A stretch of DNA of 64,000 nucleotides. Source: Streptomyces diastaticus subsp. diastaticus. GTDB taxonomy: Bacteria > Actinomycetota > Actinomycetes > Streptomycetales > Streptomycetaceae. Shown here piece by piece: positions 43,851 to 52,736 of this stretch. Numbering within the stretch: position 1 is the first letter of the stretch; each line of letters begins with the position of its first letter. Under the pieces are notes generated by a model. That model saw nothing but the letters and a program-made list of their open reading frames with translations, was not told where the DNA came from and did not search any database. Position numbers and translations under genes: made by a program. The stretch covers positions 1,364,001 to 1,428,000 of the forward strand of contig NZ_BLLN01000005.1 of the NCBI RefSeq assembly GCF_011170125.1, in the 5' to 3' direction.

Positions 43851-45727
43851 GCGGCGAAGGAAACAACTACCGGATCGTCAGTCCTTCGCTGACCGTCAAG
43901 GCCATGCGCGACAGCGGCTACAAGAACACTGCCTACGCGCTCGCCGAGCTGATCGACAACAGCATCGACGCCAAAGCCACGCTGGTGCAGGTCTTCGCCT
44001 GCGAGAGTCCTATCGAGGGTGCCGCCCGGACCAGGTACCGGGTGGACAAGATCGCTGTCCTCGACAACGGCAAGGGCATGGACAGCGAACTCCTGCGGCG
44101 CGCTCTGAAGTACGGCGACGGTCTCGGCGACGACCGCAGCCGAATCGGCCGCTTCGGCATGGGCCTGCCCAACTCCAGCATGTCCCAGTGCACCAAGATC
44201 GAAGTCTGGTCGTGGAAGAACGGCGCTGCGAACGCTCTGTACACCCACCTTGACCTAGACGAGATCACCAAGGGCCAGGACGAGGTTCCCGACCCCGTAC
44301 CTCGCCGTGTGCCGGAGTATTGGGACGACCTGAGCGAGGTGCCCCTGGGCACCAGCGGCACCCTCGTCGTCTGGACGAACCTGGACCGCGTCAAATGGCA
44401 CAGTGCCGGCGCCACCCTGCGCAACACCGCCGAATTGATCGGCCGCGTGTACCGGCATTACCTGAACGACGGCTCCGTGGACATCAAGATGGCGCCCGTT
44501 CGCGACGGGAAGGTCCTCGAAGGGGACAACGGCGCCTACTACGCCGAACCCAACGACCCTCTGTACCTCATGGCGAAGACGGGAACGCCGGCGCCGTTCA
44601 ACAGCACTCCCATGTTCGAGCCCTTCCACATGGGCAACGAGGCGGAGCCCGGGGTCTACCGCTATCCCGTCACGGTCGATGGCACACAGCACACCGTAAC
44701 GGTGCGCGCATCCATCGCCCGCCCTGAAGCCCGCCGTTCCGATGTCTCCGGCCATCCGTGGCCCGACACGGCCAACCCGAACCGGGACGCTGGTTCCCAG
44801 ACGTGGGGACAGCACGCCCGTCGGAACATCGGCGTCTCCCTGGTCCGCAAAGGCCGCGAACTCGACCTTGATACCTCATGGGCCATCGGCTACAACCCCG
44901 TGGAGCGGTGGTGGGGCATCGAGGTGGACTTCCCGCCCGAGCTCGACGAGGTGTTCGGCGTCACCAACAACAAGCAGACCGCCGTCGTGTTCTCGTCACT
45001 GGCCGACTTCGACTGGTCGGCTGAGCAGGACCCCGACGAAACCCCCAAGGAGTTCAAGGATCGTCTACGGGAACTCGGCGACGCCCGACTGCCGCTGATC
45101 GATCTCGCCCAGTACCTCAAGGGCCTCCTGAGCAAGATGCGCCTGAAGTTGAGGCAGCAGACGTTGGGCGGCCGGAAGGGCAAGAAGCGGTACGACGAGA
45201 ACGTCACCTCCAAGGCCACGGACGCCGTCAAGCGCCGGCAGGAGGACGGGCACACAGGTACGACCGACCTCCTCGCCGAGGAGGCGACGGAAGCCGACAA
45301 GCGCCAGGAGCAGCTGACCGCGCTGACCGAGCGACACCACGTCGACGAGGACACCGCCCAGACCCTGGTGGACGAGGCCATGGAGAACGACTGGCGCGTC
45401 CGCTGGATCTCCAGTCCCCAGGACTCATCCGCCTTCTTCAATATCGACCTGCTCGCCGGCATGCTCCAGGTGTCCTTCAATACGGAACACCCCCTGCACA
45501 GCAAGCTGATGGCCGTTCTTGAGGACGTGCCCGAGGACGCGAACGAAGCAGAGCTCCGCCAGCGGCTTGCCCGTGCGACCGAGACCTTCAAGCTGCTCAT
45601 CTTCTCCTGGGCGCGGATGGAGGACGAGATCCCCAGCAAGAAGGCGCGCCGGATCATCGCGGATGCCCGAAGCGACTGGGGCCGGTACGCCCGTGACTTC
45701 ATCGAGGACGGGAGCGAAGAGGAGTGA
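43847..45727 (+). CDS. GHKL (Hsp90/MORC-like) ATPase
   Basis: 626 aa. N box ELIDNSIDAKAT near 40, G1 box DNGKGM, and G2 box GRFGMGLPNS near 100 show a Bergerat-fold ATPase. The middle has a transducer-like beta region. The C-terminal half is charged and helical (KATDAVKRRQEDG to KRQEQLTALTERH). The GTG overlaps the helicase stop by 4 bp and has GGGAGA upstream; the ATG at 43835 is an alternative. Likely an ATP-driven clamp or switch working with the helicase and PLD nuclease. Confidence 0.83.
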   Translation: MSGEGNNYRIVSPSLTVKAMRDSGYKNTAYALAELIDNSIDAKATLVQVFACESPIEGAARTRYRVDKIAVLDNGKGMDSELLRRALKYGDGLGDDRSRIGRFGMGLPNSSMSQCTKIEVWSWKNGAANALYTHLDLDEITKGQDEVPDPVPRRVPEYWDDLSEVPLGTSGTLVVWTNLDRVKWHSAGATLRNTAELIGRVYRHYLNDGSVDIKMAPVRDGKVLEGDNGAYYAEPNDPLYLMAKTGTPAPFNSTPMFEPFHMGNEAEPGVYRYPVTVDGTQHTVTVRASIARPEARRSDVSGHPWPDTANPNRDAGSQTWGQHARRNIGVSLVRKGRELDLDTSWAIGYNPVERWWGIEVDFPPELDEVFGVTNNKQTAVVFSSLADFDWSAEQDPDETPKEFKDRLRELGDARLPLIDLAQYLKGLLSKMRLKLRQQTLGGRKGKKRYDENVTSKATDAVKRRQEDGHTGTTDLLAEEATEADKRQEQLTALTERHHVDEDTAQTLVDEAMENDWRVRWISSPQDSSAFFNIDLLAGMLQVSFNTEHPLHSKLMAVLEDVPEDANEAELRQRLARATETFKLLIFSWARMEDEIPSKKARRIIADARSDWGRYARDFIEDGSEEE

Positions 45728-46620
45728 CCCAGCCGGACCATGTCTGGCAGCAGATCGCGGACGTGATGGAGGACGCCGCCGAGGAGGTGGTCATCATCGC
45801 CCCCTTCATCAAGAAGGCGATCTTCGAGGAGACCATCGCCGCGGTGCCCTCCTCCGTCCAGAAGATCACGTGTGTCACGCGCTGGACCCCGGCGGAGGTA
45901 GCCGCCGGGGTTTCCGACCCGGAGATCATCGAAGCTGCCCAGAGTGACGAACGCATTTCCATTGCCCTGTGTCCGTCCCTCCACGCCAAGCTCTACCGTG
46001 CCGACGGCCGCTGTCTGGTCGGCTCGGCCAACCTGACCGGCAAAGCCACTGGACGCGTACCGAACGCCAACGTGGAACTCTTGTTGGAGGTGCCGATCGA
46101 CCACCCCGAAGTACAGCGGGTCCTCGGCCAGATCAACGCCCGCTCGACCATAGCCACACCCCACACGGCAGCCCTCGTACGGGAGCAGGCTGAACTCCTG
46201 AGAAGCGAGCGCGTCACTCCGCCGTCCGAGGACGAAGCAGCGCCGTACTGGTTTCCGGAGACAAGGAGACCGGAGAACGTCTATGCCCTCTACATCGGGC
46301 GTCAGCGGTTCACCTCGCTGGTCGAGGCGGGCATCGTGCGGGACCTGGCCATGCTCGATGTTCCCGCTGGCCTCTCGGAAAACGCCTTCAATGCTGAGGT
46401 CGAGGCCCGCCTGCATGCAATCCCGGAACTCGGTCAGCTGACCGCAGAACAGCGCCTCAGCAACGTCGAGCTGCAGCGGGCCATCGCCGAGCGGACAGGA
46501 GACACAGAGGAGCAGGCGCGCAGAACAACCGAGACGCTCGCGGCCTGGCTCCAGCACTTCGGCCGGTACTACACCGAAGTGGGCTCGTGGGAGCTGCGAC
46601 CGGGAGTAGAGCACGCCTAA
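45724..46620 (+). CDS. Phospholipase-D-family nuclease (single HKD)
   Basis: 298 aa. The HKD motif reads LHAKLYRADGRCLVGSANLT near residue 95. A single copy implies a dimeric active site as in Nuc-like nucleases. The C-terminal half is helical and unrecognised. GTG start overlapping the GHKL stop by 4 bp, so the three genes are translationally coupled. Probable DNA nickase/nuclease of the module. Confidence 0.85.
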   Translation: MTQPDHVWQQIADVMEDAAEEVVIIAPFIKKAIFEETIAAVPSSVQKITCVTRWTPAEVAAGVSDPEIIEAAQSDERISIALCPSLHAKLYRADGRCLVGSANLTGKATGRVPNANVELLLEVPIDHPEVQRVLGQINARSTIATPHTAALVREQAELLRSERVTPPSEDEAAPYWFPETRRPENVYALYIGRQRFTSLVEAGIVRDLAMLDVPAGLSENAFNAEVEARLHAIPELGQLTAEQRLSNVELQRAIAERTGDTEEQARRTTETLAAWLQHFGRYYTEVGSWELRPGVEHA

Positions 46621-46694
46621 GATCACAGCCACGGCGTCGCCTGCCAGCGCACTGCCGACGAACACGAGCACAGGGTGATGGGGAAGGCCGTCTC

Positions 46695-47342
46695 ATGGCA
46701 GAGGTACGCGTTCCGTTCCTCCTCGGACACACCGAGATTGCCTTTCTCTTCCACGTGAAGCAGCAGACCTCTCAAAGATGGCGGACAGCGGGCACGCTCG
46801 ACGAACCGGATCTGATCGCGTCGGGCAATCCGTACTGGCTGCTGAACACGGTGATGCGACTCGACGGCGAAGGGGACCGCAAAGCCGACCGAGAACGGCT
46901 AGCGATGTACAAGGCTGGTATCCCTCAGGGCTACGACCCAGAAGACAAGGAGCACCTCCCGGTCGTCGTCGGTATCCAAGAGGCAGCGCGCGTACTCGGC
47001 CAGGACGCACAGGCCATCTCTCGGTGGCGGAACCGGCAGCGGATCGCCGAGGCCGACCTGTTCGTCTCCGGTTCTCCGCTCTGGCTCCTTGAGACGATCC
47101 TGGACGACGCGCGACAGCGTCAGCGAACCATCGTGACCTCCGCAGTCGCCGCGCTCCGTGCAGGACAGCGCCCTCCCCAGAAGCCCCGCGGTCGAAGGCC
47201 GAGCACCCCCCAGGCAAGCCCGCCTCGCCAGCCACTGCCTGCCGCACAGACGTTCAGCAGCGCTGACCACGGCGCCGCAGCGGAGTTTCTGGCGTCCGTT
47301 CTGGCCAAGGGATATTCCGTCACCATCAAGCCCCGGCCGTAG
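46695..47342 (+). CDS. Protein with two tandem HTH-like repeats
   Basis: 215 aa, ATG 46695. Two similar segments (TEIAFLFHVKQQTSQRWRTA with SGNPYWLLNTVMRL; QEAARVLGQDAQAISRWRNR with SGSPLWLLETILD) look like paired excisionase-type helix-turn-helix units. A Pro/Arg/Gln-rich linker and a short C-terminal domain follow. It lies 74 bp after the PLD gene. It may bind target DNA or regulate the operon. No family name recognised. Confidence 0.65.
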   Translation: MAEVRVPFLLGHTEIAFLFHVKQQTSQRWRTAGTLDEPDLIASGNPYWLLNTVMRLDGEGDRKADRERLAMYKAGIPQGYDPEDKEHLPVVVGIQEAARVLGQDAQAISRWRNRQRIAEADLFVSGSPLWLLETILDDARQRQRTIVTSAVAALRAGQRPPQKPRGRRPSTPQASPPRQPLPAAQTFSSADHGAAAEFLASVLAKGYSVTIKPRP

Positions 47343-47455
47343 CTCCTCACCACATCCGGCCCGTGCCGACCCACGCCCCCGTTGACCTCTATGTTCGCCA
47401 ACAGCAGTGAGAGAGACACTTGCTTCTGTCGTGCGACATACATACTGTCTCTCAT

Positions 47456-48349
47456 ATGGCGATCTTGCAGCACACCCTCGGAGACCATCACGTCGATCCC
47501 ACAGACCCCCTCCTCAAAGCCGCATGCAGCGAGCCCAACCGTCGGCTTATGAAAGTCATTTCCTACGGCGGCGGAGTTCAGAGCACGGCCCTGCTCGTGC
47601 TGGCCGCTCGCAGAGAGATCGACTTCCGCACCTTCCTGTTCGCCAACGTCGGGGACGATAGCGAGCATCCAGCAACCCTCGCGTACGTCCGTGAGATCGC
47701 CATCCCGTACGCCATGCGTGCGGGACTGGACATCCACGAGCTCAAGCGCCGGCGACGCGACGGGGCCAGCGAAACGCTCATGCAGCGGCTGAACCGGCCG
47801 GACACCCGGTCGATCCCCATTCCGGTCCGCATGGCCAACGGTGCTCCTGGCCGCCGCAACTGCACTGCCGACTTCAAGATCAAGGTGGTCGGGCGGTGGC
47901 TTCGGGAGCATGGCGCCACCGCAGAGGAGCCGGCGGCGGTCGGCATCGGCATTTCGGTTGACGAAATCCATCGCGCCAACCGCCGGCGGCGGGAAGCCCA
48001 CGAGGATATCGAATACCCTCTCCTCGATCTCGGGCTGCGCCGGGATGACTGTGAGCGCATCATCGCCGAGGCCGGCCTGCCGGTACCGCCCAAGAGCTCC
48101 TGCTTCTTCTGCCCCTTCCGCACCGTCGGCGCCTGGCGCCACCAGCGCCGGCACGAGCCGGAGTTGTTCGCTCAGTCGGTCCGGCTGGAGGAGACAATCA
48201 ACCGACGGCGGGCCGCGCTCGGGCGGGATGCCGTGTATCTCACGAGGTACGGGATCCCGCTGACACAAGCCATCCCCGACGAGAGCCCAGCGGAAGGCGA
48301 CGCCGATGAGAATGAAGGTGCATGCGACTCCGGTTGGTGCATGACCTGA
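47456..48349 (+). CDS. Second PP-loop (PAPS-reductase-like) protein
   Basis: 297 aa from ATG 47456 (alternative ATG 47549). PP-loop SYGGGVQSTALL, NVGDDSEHPATLAYV, RRNCTADFKIKVVGRWL, SSCFFCPFRTVGAWR, and a Cys-rich tail GACDSGWC. It resembles the phosphoadenosine-phosphosulfate-type proteins seen in actinobacterial islands and phages, and is distinct from SspD. Likely its own transcription unit: inverted GAGAGAC/GTCTCTC arms at 47410-47452 flank a possible promoter (TTGCTT, CATACT). Could thiolate or modify nucleic acid; substrate unknown. Confidence 0.72.
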   Translation: MAILQHTLGDHHVDPTDPLLKAACSEPNRRLMKVISYGGGVQSTALLVLAARREIDFRTFLFANVGDDSEHPATLAYVREIAIPYAMRAGLDIHELKRRRRDGASETLMQRLNRPDTRSIPIPVRMANGAPGRRNCTADFKIKVVGRWLREHGATAEEPAAVGIGISVDEIHRANRRRREAHEDIEYPLLDLGLRRDDCERIIAEAGLPVPPKSSCFFCPFRTVGAWRHQRRHEPELFAQSVRLEETINRRRAALGRDAVYLTRYGIPLTQAIPDESPAEGDADENEGACDSGWCMT

Positions 48350-48366
48350 TACGTGTCGAGCAGGTC

Positions 48367-48410
48367 ACGACGGGTGGGCCCGGAGCTATGGCTCCGGGCC
48401 CACCCGTCGT
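48367..48410. terminator. Strong bidirectional terminator
   Basis: 20-bp perfect stem ACGACGGGTGGGCCCGGAGC with a TATG loop, between convergent genes. Confidence 0.9.
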
Positions 48411-48461
48411 TTACCCCTGGGCTGCCGACGTGATCGGCGCGGGGCACTGCATATGGCGGAA

Positions 48462-49313
48462 TCAGAGCTCGGGCGGCTCGCCGGGCTGAAGGTGGAGAAC
48501 GGCGAGGTACTCGCCGTAGGGCATCTCTTCATCCACCCACCGGCTGCCGCCAGAGGCGCCGGGAATCCACATGCCGTCGAGAAGGTACTTGTCGTCGAAG
48601 ACGGCGACGCGGTCCTCCTGTACCGCCGCCGCCATAAGCAGCTGGATTCCCAGCAGCAGCACCGTGGAGGCTTCCTTGACCGCGCAGACCTCGCCGTGCC
48701 CGGTGGGAAAGACCTTCCCGTCCGCGTCGCTTTCCGGCTCGGGGATGGCGGCACGGCCCCGGACGGCCATCTCGTGCAGGGCAATCGCCTGGGTCACCGC
48801 TGCCGCCACCGGCGTGCCGGCACCCGGCACTCCGTCCGGGGCATGCGCCCGCAGATGGTCGGCGACCGCGCGTGCGTGCACCAGCCATGCGTCGCCATGG
48901 TGGTGCAGGCGCTGTTCTGCTGCCTCGACGGCCAGTCCAGACTCCGTGGTGCCCGGGTGCAGCAGCCGGACGAATCCTTCAAGTGCTGCGCGCAGGTAGC
49001 CAAGACGGACTTGGTGCTGCTGCCACTCCTCCATCATCTCGGTCCAGACGGCGTCGAAGTCGAGGCCGGCCGAGCACATGCCGCCGTCGTCGTACGACAT
49101 GTCGAACGTCACCGTGCGCAGGCCCTGCGCGAGGCGCAGCCACTTGTAGGCCGTGTCCCAGCTGTTCTGCGCCCCGGGAACACTGGAGACGGCGGAGGCA
49201 TGCTCCACCCAGTCGGTGAGTTCGCGGACGTGCTCCTCGGGCTCGGACAGCGCAAGGGTTGACAGCGTGCGGTACGAGGGCAGGCAGGGGCCCTCCATCC
49301 GGGTAGTGGTCAT
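48462..49313 (-). CDS. Unknown protein paired with the phosphorothioation-associated methyltransferase
   Basis: 283 aa from ATG 49313, chosen because a TTGTCAGT promoter/operator element ends just before it. The frame stays open to 49427, where it would overlap the neighbouring gene. Mostly helical (DTAYKWLRLAQGLRTV, VWTEMMEEWQQHQVRLGYL) with a conserved-looking acidic end (YGEYLAVLHLQPGEPPEL). No family recognised. It follows the methyltransferase by 59 bp on the same strand. Role unknown. Confidence 0.65.
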   Translation of the reverse strand: MTTTRMEGPCLPSYRTLSTLALSEPEEHVRELTDWVEHASAVSSVPGAQNSWDTAYKWLRLAQGLRTVTFDMSYDDGGMCSAGLDFDAVWTEMMEEWQQHQVRLGYLRAALEGFVRLLHPGTTESGLAVEAAEQRLHHHGDAWLVHARAVADHLRAHAPDGVPGAGTPVAAAVTQAIALHEMAVRGRAAIPEPESDADGKVFPTGHGEVCAVKEASTVLLLGIQLLMAAAVQEDRVAVFDDKYLLDGMWIPGASGGSRWVDEEMPYGEYLAVLHLQPGEPPEL

Positions 49314-49320
49314 GGGTGGA

Positions 49321-49345
49321 GCGTGACACACGGCACTGACAATCG
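49321..49345 (-). promoter_or_regulatory. Shared TTGTCAGT/TGTCAC element
   Basis: On the minus strand TTGTCAGT, then TGTCAC with 8 bp between the TGTCA units, ending about 10 bp before the ATG at 49313. Matches the element at 32872-32915. Confidence 0.55.
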
Positions 49346-49372
49346 CTCCGGTGCCGATCGTCGGCGCGACCC

Positions 49373-50815
49373 TCAGGTGCTTGTGGTGCGCCGTACAAGC
49401 CGGTGACCTCGCAACGCCCGACCGCAACGTACGAGTTCGCGTTCCCAGCCCTCTTCCGTGCCGATCAGGTGCGGGCTCTCGTAGAGGCCGGCGCGTACCT
49501 CGGCGTCCGTGAGCCGCCGGTATTTGGGTGCGTCGGGATCATCCTCGGCGAGGAACTCGTGTTTCCGGTGAAGCAGAGGACGGTTGGTGGAGTCCGCGTA
49601 GGAGGTGAAGGAGGACTTGAGGGTCTTCAGGTCGACGGCGTATGACGCTGCGATGCGCGGGTGAGGGTCCATGTCGAACTCGGGGTAGTCCAGCCAGCTG
49701 ACACCGCGGCCCTGGTGGCGGAGCTTGACCACGGACCATTCGCCAGGGCGGCCGGCAGCGATGCTCGCGCACTGCTCGTACAGGCGCAGCACGGCTGGGA
49801 TCCGGTGGAGTGCCCGGCGGTGCACGTACAGGGCGGTCGCGGTGAATTTGCCGGCAATTGATCCGTTCATCGCGCGACGGACGTAGGCGTCGTCGCGCAG
49901 CTTGAACAGCAGCCGATCCGCTCGCTGGCACGCCTCGGCGTATGAAGGGAAGAAGGCACGGATGTCCAGTTGCACCGGCAGGGGCAGACTGCTGACCGGG
50001 CCTCGGCCGTGAAACAGCTCCAGCGCGAGGAACAACAGCGTGTCGAGGGCTCCACGCTCGGCACTTCGTTCGACCTTCACAGGGTCTGCTTCCTGCTCGG
50101 CAAGGCGCTTGAGTTCAGCGGGGCGCACGTGGCCGAGGAGGCTGATGATGGGCTGCGGCATTTCCTCCAGCTGGGGCATCCTGCCGCGCTCTTCGAGATG
50201 AGCGACGACCGAGGTGATCGCCGAGGCGGTGTCTTCGGACGCCAGCCACCCCCCGTCGGGGGTGACCTGGCGGGCCAGGTAGCTCAGGCGGGCCGCATCA
50301 TCTTTGAAGGCATAAACAATTCCTGGCGCCGCCGACACGCAGCGGACGCCAGTGGCTTCCTCAACGTAGTCGCGCAGCTCGCCGGCGGCGTATAGGTGCT
50401 GGAACGTGCGGCGGCGCGTGAGGATGCCGTCGCCGTACTCCATACCTTTGATCTGGTTGCGCTCCCACCTCAATCGCGCGGACACCACGAGCGCCGACTT
50501 GGCGAGGTCCCATGCCCGTAGGAGCGTCTCCCGTCGTTCGGCGGGATTCTCAATGACGTTCAGAACATAGGTGAGAAGGACCACGTCGGCCGGCTCGCGC
50601 CGCCCGTCCGGAAAGTGCACCGGGTCCCACCCCGCGGCATCGAGACCGAGGTCCTGCAGCGCCCGTACATCGCCGCCACGCCCACAGCCGTAATCCAGCA
50701 CTCCCGTTTCGGGTTCCAGCTGGAGGTCACCGACCGCGCGGCGGGCCGGCAGCGAGAGACCGACTCGGCCGATTGCGGTCTGATGCCTCTGGCTGCTCCA
50801 CAGCTGCTGTGTCAT
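49373..50815 (-). CDS. DNA phosphorothioation-associated putative methyltransferase
   Basis: 480 aa. ATG 50815 (MTQQLW) has AGGGGA upstream; the frame is open further without a start signal. SAM motif I VLDYGCGRGGDVRAL near residue 40, DPVHFPDGRREPADVVLLTYVLNVIE, then a long helical C-terminal part (LELFHGRGP, YAVDLKTLKSSFTSY). The pattern fits the dnd-associated putative methyltransferase family known from dnd loci (from memory). It may act on phosphorothioate DNA or on the modification enzymes. Last complete cargo gene of the island. Confidence 0.78.
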   Translation of the reverse strand: MTQQLWSSQRHQTAIGRVGLSLPARRAVGDLQLEPETGVLDYGCGRGGDVRALQDLGLDAAGWDPVHFPDGRREPADVVLLTYVLNVIENPAERRETLLRAWDLAKSALVVSARLRWERNQIKGMEYGDGILTRRRTFQHLYAAGELRDYVEEATGVRCVSAAPGIVYAFKDDAARLSYLARQVTPDGGWLASEDTASAITSVVAHLEERGRMPQLEEMPQPIISLLGHVRPAELKRLAEQEADPVKVERSAERGALDTLLFLALELFHGRGPVSSLPLPVQLDIRAFFPSYAEACQRADRLLFKLRDDAYVRRAMNGSIAGKFTATALYVHRRALHRIPAVLRLYEQCASIAAGRPGEWSVVKLRHQGRGVSWLDYPEFDMDPHPRIAASYAVDLKTLKSSFTSYADSTNRPLLHRKHEFLAEDDPDAPKYRRLTDAEVRAGLYESPHLIGTEEGWERELVRCGRALRGHRLVRRTTST

Positions 50816-51131
50816 CGGCGTCCCCTGATTAGACGGACAGGCCAACATGCGACAGCACCGAACCATACGGGACACTCGACCGGGAACAGGTAGAAGCCAT
50901 CACCCTTCGAACCATGGGTGCGGTGTGCTTTGAGGTCGGTGGGGCAAGTAGCCCCATCGCCTCCGTGCATGAAAAACCTGCACCTCTGGCGCCAATCGAA
51001 GTTGCTGGGTAACCAATCACCACGCGCCTTGTTGTCACCCTGAAAGTGATGGCTCCCGCGGTCACGGCCGGCCGACCCGCTAGCCGTTCACGCTGATCAT
51101 CGACCCGCACGAGCGGGGCAACATAGCGCGG

Positions 51132-51154
51132 GATCGCCGGTTGGCCAAACCGGC
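51132..51154 (+). repeat. 23-bp near-palindrome, second copy
   Basis: Same 23 bp as 17624-17646 in opposite orientation, preceded by a partly conserved GCAACATAG. Confidence 0.6.
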
Positions 51155-51278
51155 CATCCCGCGCACCATAGATGCACCACCGCCACGCCCTGCCCGCACG
51201 TCGAGAGGCTCCTCCCACGACCGCAGACACGACACGTAGCGCAGCCCGCCGCGAAGCCGGCAGCGGCAGGCGATCACG

Positions 51279-51587
51279 CGCCGCGTAGCTTGCCCGAAAC
51301 AACTCCTGCGCCCGCTCGACGTCCCTCGGCGTACGGAGCTGCACCTCCAGATCGCCCGTCCCGTGGTGACCGAGACCGGACACGTCCCGGGTGAAGCCCG
51401 GAAGGAGGTCGACGTCCTTCGGGTCGACCTTCAGGTAGACCAGCAGCTTGCTGCGCTGTGGCGGGCACAAACAGGCGAAGTTCCGCAGCCGCTGATACGC
51501 CCGGTAGGTCTTGCGCTCCACCCGGTTCACGCTTCCCCCGAGCCCGAGCAGGACCTCGTCGACCCCACCCGCCAACTCGCGCATCGC
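51279..51587 (-). pseudogene. DUF5655-like domain fragment
   Basis: The segment KTYRAYQRLRNFACLCPPQR, KLLVYLKVDPKDVDLLPGF, GHHGTGDLEVQLRTPRDVER resembles the C-terminal DUF5655 domain found in restriction-related and hypothetical proteins. The frame continues on both sides into non-coding-looking sequence, and no start or natural end fits, so it is taken as a remnant. Confidence 0.5.
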
Positions 51588-51689
51588 CGCGCCCCGGACG
51601 TCGGCCGCCGCTGCCGGGGCAACAGACTGGCGCCGTGCCCGGCGGGCCACCGGCATGCCGCCGCTCACGGAGGCCACGGTCTCAAGCCC

Positions 51690-52000
51690 TCGTCGACCTG
51701 CGGCCCGTCTACCACCGACTCGAGGAACGCATAAGGGCCCACGTCGTCCTCTGCTGGCTCGCCCTGCTGCTGATCCGCATCGTCGAGACCACCACCGGTC
51801 AGACCTGGCCCACCGTCCGCCGAGAACTCGACCGCATCCACCTCGGCACCTTCACCGGCCCCGCCGGCCTGTTCCGGCAGGTCACCGCCCTCACCAAGCC
51901 CCAGACCGACCTCCTGGCCAAGCTCTCCGTCCCGACCCCGAAGCAGATCATCACGCTCGAACCCGAAACCCCGCTGACCAGCACAAACACCAGCGCCTAG
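51690..52000 (+). pseudogene. C-terminal fragment of an IS1634/IS4-type transposase
   Basis: Encodes VDLRPVYHRLEERIRAHVVL, CWLALLLIRIVE, RRELDRIHLGTF and the stop at 52000, the typical C-terminal end of IS1634-family (IS4 superfamily) transposases. The rest of the gene is missing. Confidence 0.7.
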
Positions 52001-52736
52001 AGAAACGCCTCTCAGGCGCCCTCACCCATGTCCACGCAGGTCAATCCCCAGGTTCGGGACTCTAGCCCGCTGAATTACCGGCACGCAGGTTCGGAAGCGT
52101 GAAAGTAGCGTGAGACCTTACGTACGGGCCAATCGGGTCTCCCACGCACTCGCGATCCTGTCCGACTCAGCCACCACGCAGCGAAGACTGTGCGGAAAGC
52201 GGATGTGGAACGGTGAAGCTGAACCGACACGCCCAGGTAGGCCAGCAGACGTGCTCTCCGCGCGAGCGGAGGTGAGCCGCCCATTGCCGCGGAGGAACAA
52301 GGCCAGCCTCCAGCGCACAGCCCCCGGCCCGCCGCGCTGCCCTACGTCGAGTAAAACCGAAAGAGTCTCCGTCAGCCGTGGGAGCGCTCTGGGACTTTTC
52401 TGGGACTTTCGGCTTCATCAACCGGCACGAGCGTGAAACAGCTGAAAGACCATTCTCCCAGGTCAGCGACTGAATCCCTCACATCGTCGCAGGTCACCGC
52501 GCCGGCTGGTCTCTTCCGGGACATCCGATCTGCAGGACCCGGCGACTCCGCTTTGAGCGTCATCAGCCCTCGGCGTTGCCTCGTCACCCGCAGCCTTGAC
52601 GCCCCCTGACCTGCCCAACGTGCGCCTGACGCCCCATCAGAACGAGCGTCAAATGAGCGTCACGAGCGTCATTTCAGCGTCAAGATATCGCCCGTAACGC
52701 CCACACCGCACATAATGGCACGCACAAAACCGCAGG
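52001..52736. other. Gene-free right end of the island
   Basis: About 735 bp without a supported gene. Near 52385-52415 a TCTGGGACTTT unit occurs twice in tandem. Toward the edge GAGCGTCA units recur (52555-52562, 52644-52671) and continue as AGCGTCA at about 52675, forming the putative integrase arm region. Confidence 0.55.
52644..52665 (+). repeat. Arm-type repeat, right copy
   Basis: 22 bp identical to 11914-11935, in the same orientation, with further GAGCGTCA units on its right. Confidence 0.65.
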
